Below are positions 58,833 through 64,000 of a stretch of DNA of 64,000 bases, one piece after another. The stretch comes from Ochotona curzoniae (lineage: Eukaryota; Chordata; Mammalia; Lagomorpha; Ochotonidae): contig NW_024467121.1 in the NCBI RefSeq assembly GCF_017591425.1, positions 15,884,707 through 15,948,706 on the forward strand, read 5' to 3'. The position numbers and the translations under genes were made by a program. The number at the start of each line of letters is the position of its first letter. Within the stretch, counting starts at the first letter, position 1. The notes beneath the pieces are model-generated. The model was given only the letters and a program-made list of their open reading frames with translations, was not told where the DNA came from and did no database searches.

Positions 58833-59571
58833 GCTAATATGACTTCCATTTTCAGTTAACAAATCATGGTTTACAAGTGTATATGCTTCCATTCTTTTTT
58901 AAGAAGAGGTGATAGTCTTTTGGCAAGTGCATATCAGCAGTGACTCATCTTTACATTACTTCAGTTACAGAATCTGTATCTCCACAGTAGTCAGTTGGTT
59001 AAATTGTTCTTGTCATATGTGATTACAGAGAAGCTTGGCAACACGGATTTGCTTGGTGTACCGATCATAAGTTCAAAAGGACCAGCTGAAATTGACCTGT
59101 GGATCCTGGAACTCAGGAATATCTCATTGTGAATCATATCTTCTCTCCTTCCTCTGAAGCTTTTCTTCCTTTGAGCATTGAATGAGGGTCCACTTAACTA
59201 GAGCTGCCATACGCACAGCTCTCAGAGATCCACCTTCTTTGATGATAAATGTCATTGTGAATAAAATGTCTTGTTTTTGTGTTGCCTGCTAGGGTTGCTG
59301 TTAACAAGCAGAATTGAAGGGGTGGTTTTATACAATAGCTTTTAGTTTTATTATTCTTCTTGTTGTTATTATTATTATCCTAGAGGCTAAAAATAGATAA
59401 AGTAGTGGCAGCGATGGCTTCTTCCACAACTTTTTTCTTTGATTTATAGATGGTCATCTTCATGCTCACATGACATTTTTCCTTCACGCACCTCAACATT
59501 TAAAATATCCTCCCCTTGCACACATACCTGTCAGACTGGATTGTAGTCCACTCCTCTGACCCCCTTCTGAA
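58830..59571. other. Unique sequence
   Basis: No feature recognised apart from a short T/ATT-rich patch near 59340-59380. Confidence 0.45.
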
Positions 59572-59778
59572 AAAATATAATTGCCTTTATTTATTTGATA
59601 TATCAAGAGACAAAGAAAGAGAGATCTCCCTGTTGTTGGTTCACTCCAGCCAGGCTGGAGCAGAGAGCTGGAAACAGGATGGCAAATACTCAAACACTTC
59701 CTGTACTCACACCAAGGTATACTGTTAGGGGCTGGGTGCGTCCCAAGGCAGTAGCTTAACTGCTGTGCCAAATGCTTC
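59572..59778 (-). mobile_element. CSINE, old, antisense, shortened
   Basis: Tail 'ctttatttatttgatatatc', 'gttgttggttcactccagcc', 'gcagagagctggaaacagga' and head 'gtagcttaactgctgtgcca'. The middle is partly deleted. Confidence 0.75.
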
Positions 59779-60380
59779 CATTTCACCCTTACTTCATTAA
59801 GAGCTTTTTTCTTCAAACAGGCACATCCTCAAGTACTCAGAGTTAGCTCTTCATTATGCAGTTGGGCTTGATGCACTGTTGGGATTGTAATGTGTACCCA
59901 GGAGTCTCGGGAGTGTGAGGGTCCATGTTCCCCCGCCTAACAGCACACACTGTTTGAAAATTAACATGTCCCATTGTGAATCTTGTCTGCTTTCTAAAAC
60001 AATATCATACTACCTTTTATCATAATTTAAACACTTGTTTCTTACTCCAATACTATTTCGCACACTTCCTAAAAGACATACATGGGCTTGAAACTAGTGG
60101 GTACCAGTGATTAATAATTATTAAAAAATGGTATCTGAGAGAAATAAAGCTTATAAAATTATTTTCCTATCATTTTCTTTTCAAGCAAAAATTTCATTTT
60201 GATGAGAAAATTAATATAACTTAATAGTTTTACAGTGCTAAGATGGAATTTTAAAGAGGTGATACAGTAATTTTCTTCCCTCCCTACCTGCCAGTCGACA
60301 GATTTAAACATTATGACCTTTGCCAACGAGGGACACACAACAGATTCAATTGAAAATTCTTTATTTTACACTGTGGTAAG
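59779..60380. other. Unique AT-rich sequence
   Basis: No feature recognised. Confidence 0.45.
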
Positions 60381-60475
60381 TCTCATTTATTCATTCAAAA
60401 ACTTTAATGCTTTGATGTGATGCGCCAGGTCTAGGACTTGGTGCTGGTAATACCTTAGTGAACAAGACATAGATA
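60381..60475 (-). mobile_element. L2 LINE remnant, antisense
   Basis: 'tttattcattcaaaaacttt', 'gcgccaggtctaggacttgg', 'tgctggtaataccttagtga', 'acaagaca' follow the reversed L2 3' end ('tgccaggcactgttctaggtgctgg...gtgaacaagaca'). Confidence 0.7.
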
Positions 60476-61254
60476 TGCTATTGAATAGTAACTGAATTTA
60501 GATTTTTACATCTCAAACACTTCTGCACAGATTAGCATATGAATGAACTATACAACTTATTGGCAGTCACAGTTTTGGTTTTTGATATTTTTCCTCTATC
60601 ATATGAAATAGTTTTTTTTTTCTTTCATAAGCAGAAGAGAAGCAGGATGAAATAGAGAGCTGTGCTACTCCTCACCCAATTTCTTTATAAGATTACATTT
60701 GGAAATTCTATTTAATTGGTCGCTCCAAGGCTTGTGAGCTGAAAAATTATTGACTATGCGGTGACAGACAGAAAAATGGTGCAAGTGATTTTTGAGAGGT
60801 GCTACCAAAATAAATGAGTTTTACCAATGATATCTCTATAAGGTCTCCTGCCATGAAGGATTTGGGAGTTGAGAGGTTTATGCATTATTGTGCTTAGGAT
60901 CCTCCATTAAAAAGCCATACTAGATCTGCTGTGCCAATTAAATATTTTATATCATTTTTTTTTCTGATTGAAACAGAAATTCAGCTTTCTCAATGTTGAA
61001 TTCTTTGGAGTCTGATGCCTGGGAACTGCTTGATTAGGTGGAAGCAAGTCATTCTGAAGCCAGTAATGATGGAGAATAAAATCTGCAGAAAAATCCAGGT
61101 TATTCTTTGGAGGTGAAAACACACTCATGGTTCTTTTTACACCTCCGTGGCTATTTAAGCAATCCAAGACTGCTCCAGTTTTCATATGACCACCTTCTAC
61201 CTCTCCCCTTAATGTACTATTCTAAATAAAGCTTTTAGAATGGCCTATATGTAA
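60476..61254. other. Unique sequence
   Basis: The 77-codon minus-strand frame at 60952-61185 ends in three Lys codons read from a short A-run. No domain is recognised. Confidence 0.4.
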
Positions 61255-61655
61255 AATTCAAGAGCGATCATACCTCAAAACTCTCCAATGCTCTCCATTC
61301 ATTTCATTCATAGAGAAAGTCTATCTAGAATAACTAGGCACTAACCTATCTGTGCCAATTGCCTCTTCCGCAGACAGTGAACTCCTCCCTCATATGTGAT
61401 GGCTTTCCCTTGTCTAATTCAACTCTAATCAAATGCAGCATTTTCAAGTATTTCTTACCTGTCTACCTGCTTAAAATTCAATAACATCTTTGCAGTTCGT
61501 ATTTCCCTCTTATCTCCACTTCTATCACATTACATTACATTTTGTATCCTTACATACAGTATTAATATATTTCTGTATTTTGCTGTGCATTTCTATCCTC
61601 AGTGCCTAGGTAAGTACTGGAAAGATAATTATGTTTAGATTGAATAAATGCCATG
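61255..61655 (+). mobile_element. L2 LINE remnant, 3' end, sense
   Basis: 'aaaactctccaatgctctcc', 'tatcacattacattacattt', then 'tatcctcagtgcctaggtaa' and 'gattgaataaatgcc' are collinear with the L2 3' end, which finishes '...tgcctggcac...gaataaatgaatg'. About 400 bp, diverged. Confidence 0.6.
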
Positions 61656-63053
61656 GAGAGATCAGGTCTGATACAAGTCTTGATTAAACTAGTGTTGTGT
61701 TTGGAGAATAGTTCAGGCTTGTGGCAATGTTCACTTCACTATTGCTACTTGACTGCTGGTGTTTTAATTGAAATATTTGGTAGATCAAAGAAACATGAAT
61801 GCAAAACTAAAATGTTCCATACATTAATTGCAGCTTTAAGTAGAAAAAAATCTTGGCTATATAACTGGGTAGAAAGCCAGATTTAATTAAGTATTCACTA
61901 AATTAACTACCTTTAAAACATGGATTTGATAAACTAGGCTAGAAATTAAATTTTGTGTTACTTTCCACCAATGCATGGTTGTTATTTTAAATAATTTGGA
62001 GTCCTTAAAGGATATTAAAAGAGAGAGAATGTCAGAGCTTTTTCACTATTTTTAAGGAATACTTTACCTCCCGAGGACACAGGGATTCTGCAAACATGGC
62101 TAGTATTCTCTGGCTTGCAATCAGCAAGATTTTGCATTAATCCACTGTTTGCTCCTCTGAGCATTGGGAACAACAATTCATATGATCCTGTGTAGGGCTG
62201 GCTGTAAGTTGCACAAGCAAAGAAACCATGAGTCCAAGGTGCAACATGTAATTTCCATTTCCATTTTCTAGGATCATGAATTTCTCTGCTGCATTATATA
62301 ATGTTCATGCCATATCCTAAAGTGCATGGGTGAGACCACATACACACTGCTTGGCATTTATGAGAAAAATCTGCACCATTTCCTTGAGAAAGGTCTCCCC
62401 ATTTCCTGGGATTCATTAATTTCTGTGCTACTTCCTGAATAACATTATCAGTCTCATCCTTAGTACCAATGCCCCACACATGACTTCTTAAGTGATGGCA
62501 TCAGTCATGTGGTTCTAATTTCACGGCAATAATTAGATCATCTCTCATTCCTAAAGAAATAAATACCCTATACATTCAACCGCCAGTTAAGGCTATAGAA
62601 TTGAGAGCAAAATGAAAATAAAAAACAAAGTTCTTTCCCAAACAACATTCCCTTTATGGATTGCTTCAGTGTGGTTTTAAGTCATCTCTAACATCGTTAA
62701 TGTTCTTGTACCATTTTCTTCACTTTATGGGTTAGAGTTCACATGGAGCCTTAATCTAACTCTTGGGCAAAAATCCATCTTAACAAAAAAAAAAAAAAGA
62801 CAAGAATACGTGAAAGTAAATACAGCTGAATATATTAGCTGTCTAACTGTTAAAGACACTGTAGAACTTGATATGGTAATTATTGCAGACTCCACTCCCA
62901 GAGTGCCAGAAGCCACACAAAGAAAGACTTGAAAATTCACATAAGCTGAGCTAACAATCTGAGCAGGGGTTCACGTTGCATTGTCAGTTACCCTCACAGC
63001 CTCTTTAGGTTCGTATCATTGAATGTGTAACAAATTGATGAATCACTCAGTCG
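61656..63053. other. 1.4 kb of unique sequence
   Basis: An A-run lies at about 62785-62799. The minus-strand 61-codon frame at 62294-62479 has a balanced amino-acid composition but no match I recognise. Confidence 0.4.
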
Positions 63054-63110
63054 TAATTCAACAAATAATGCTTGTCTATTGTGACTCTGGGTGCTGGTAC
63101 TAAATAAGAT
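63054..63110 (-). mobile_element. Short L2 LINE remnant, antisense
   Basis: 'aattcaacaaataatgcttg' and 'gactctgggtgctggtacta' match the reversed L2 terminus. Confidence 0.45.
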
Positions 63111-63785
63111 TCTGTTGGCATTCATTTGTTGGTATTCCAGTCAAATAATCTCTGTAATGTGTGTCTGTTGGCACTGCTGGGTCTAATGTGAGCCTGTTTA
63201 GGCTTAGCTGTCATCATTGCTATTGCAAAGCCATAAAAGTGAGCTCTGGTCCTTGCATCCAGGGCTTAATCAAGAAGAGTCAACTGAGTGAAAATCAGAC
63301 TGTGTGTTTAAATAGAAATCTGGAGAAGACGTGAAATGTATTTAGTCTGCTAACGGTCTTCTTTATGTTTTTATTTGGGTTCCATTGGAATGGGTTTCTG
63401 TATGGGAGCTTTGATGCTTTCACAGCAGAGAAGTGATTGTGTTTTCTTTGGCAAAATTTAAAGAGAAATATGGAAAGGGACCAGGACAGATAGGACCAAA
63501 CATTGGAGGAGGAAACTACAATAAGTTTTATGTAACCCTAATCAGGTTGGATATTTTTAATATATTTTTAGATACTACTATGTATACTAGAAGCAGTAAA
63601 TAAATAATACTACTGTCTTTATTTTGCAAAGGTTTGTGAAAATCTAATGAATATTGAAGATTGCTCTAAGTGGAATATGATGCATGTAAAACAAAAGTGA
63701 TATGGAATCAAAATTAACAGAAAAGTGTCAAATAGTAGAGTGTCAAAGTAGAGGTCTGTGGATATTCAAATTGAGAGAGAAGTAA
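63111..63785. other. Unique AT-rich sequence
   Basis: No feature recognised. Confidence 0.45.
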
Positions 63786-64000
63786 GCCACATCCCACATC
63801 TGGCTGCCCGGGTTCAAACCTTGGTTCCAGGCCTGATATCAGCTCCCTGCTAATGCAAACACTGGGTAGCTTAATGACTCACATGTTGATTTCTTGACAC
63901 AGATGTGGGAAAGCATGTTTGAGTTCCAGCTGCTAGCTTTGGCTTGGCCCAACCCGGCACTGCAGGCATTTGGGAAGAAAACCAATGGGAGACTATTCTA
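63786..64000 (+). mobile_element. CSINE, old, sense, cut by the window end
   Basis: 'cacatcccacatctggctgc', 'tatcagctccctgctaatgc', 'gttccagctgctagctttgg' and 'catttgggaagaaaaccaat' are in CSINE order. The tRNA-like head is lost and the tail lies beyond the window. Confidence 0.8.

Noticed and set aside
62294..62479. 61-codon minus-strand frame with balanced, protein-like composition
   Set aside because: No homology is recognised, there are no splice-like borders at the ends, and the length is ordinary for random sequence at this composition.
1..64000. Bacterial-type operons, CRISPR arrays, ribosomal or tRNA genes, phage or plasmid functions
   Set aside because: The window is vertebrate nuclear DNA with lagomorph SINEs. 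No direct-repeat/spacer array, structural RNA gene or coding operon exists. The tRNA-like A- and B-box sequences belong to SINE heads.

Overview
This 64 kb window is AT-rich mammalian nuclear DNA with no gene I can support. There is no bacterial gene density, no recognisable protein family, no structural RNA gene and no CRISPR array. The longest stop-free frames are about 150 to 175 codons and match nothing I know. It is best read as a gene desert or the inside of a very long intron.

The organism is a lagomorph. About thirty copies of the lagomorph tRNA-derived C-repeat SINE (CSINE) are present. Each has a tRNA-like head, a tRNA-unrelated body (landmarks 'cccatatggg', 'ccagctccctgc', 'tggggagtgaa'), a pyrimidine run of the 'cttcctctctgtctc' type, and a tail ending 'aataaaaataaataaatct'. 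The best-preserved copies have the head 'gtagcctagcggctaaagtc' and the body 'ggcccaaagccttgggacc'. I associate these with pika (Ochotona) rather than rabbit. Lagomorph is near certain; pika is probable and comes from memory of the families.

Layout. 0-6.8 kb: a long pyrimidine microsatellite, an L1 scrap, and a run of minus-strand SINEs with two clean target-site duplications. 7-20 kb: mostly unique sequence with mammalian-wide MIR, L1 and LTR-like relics, scattered SINEs, a SINE carrying an internal 24-bp minisatellite, and a diverged ~102-bp tandem duplication at 14.6 kb. 20-32 kb: the SINE-densest part, including a minus-strand SINE/SINE/L1/SINE block at 27.2-28.9 kb. 32-37.5 kb: a probable lagomorph L1 3' end in antisense and a SINE nested inside an older SINE. 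37.5-45.6 kb: 8 kb without any SINE. 45.5-50 kb: SINEs, MIRs and L1 3' ends. 54.9-57.7 kb: two degenerate pieces of L1 ORF2 with SINEs between them. 60-63 kb: ancient L2 pieces. The window ends inside a SINE.

No genes work together here. The transposon order gives the history: MIR and L2 are oldest, then old L1 pieces, then diverged CSINEs, then the younger pika-type CSINEs that sit in or beside older ones. The non-repeat signals that may reward checking are a perfect 14-bp palindromic RFX X-box-like site (3155-3168), the 102-bp tandem duplication, two exon-like mini-ORFs with splice-like borders, and a 175-codon open frame directly after a strong polypyrimidine/AG. All repeat calls were made by eye from remembered consensus sequences, so boundaries are good to roughly 5-30 bp. 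No convincing new biological system was found.
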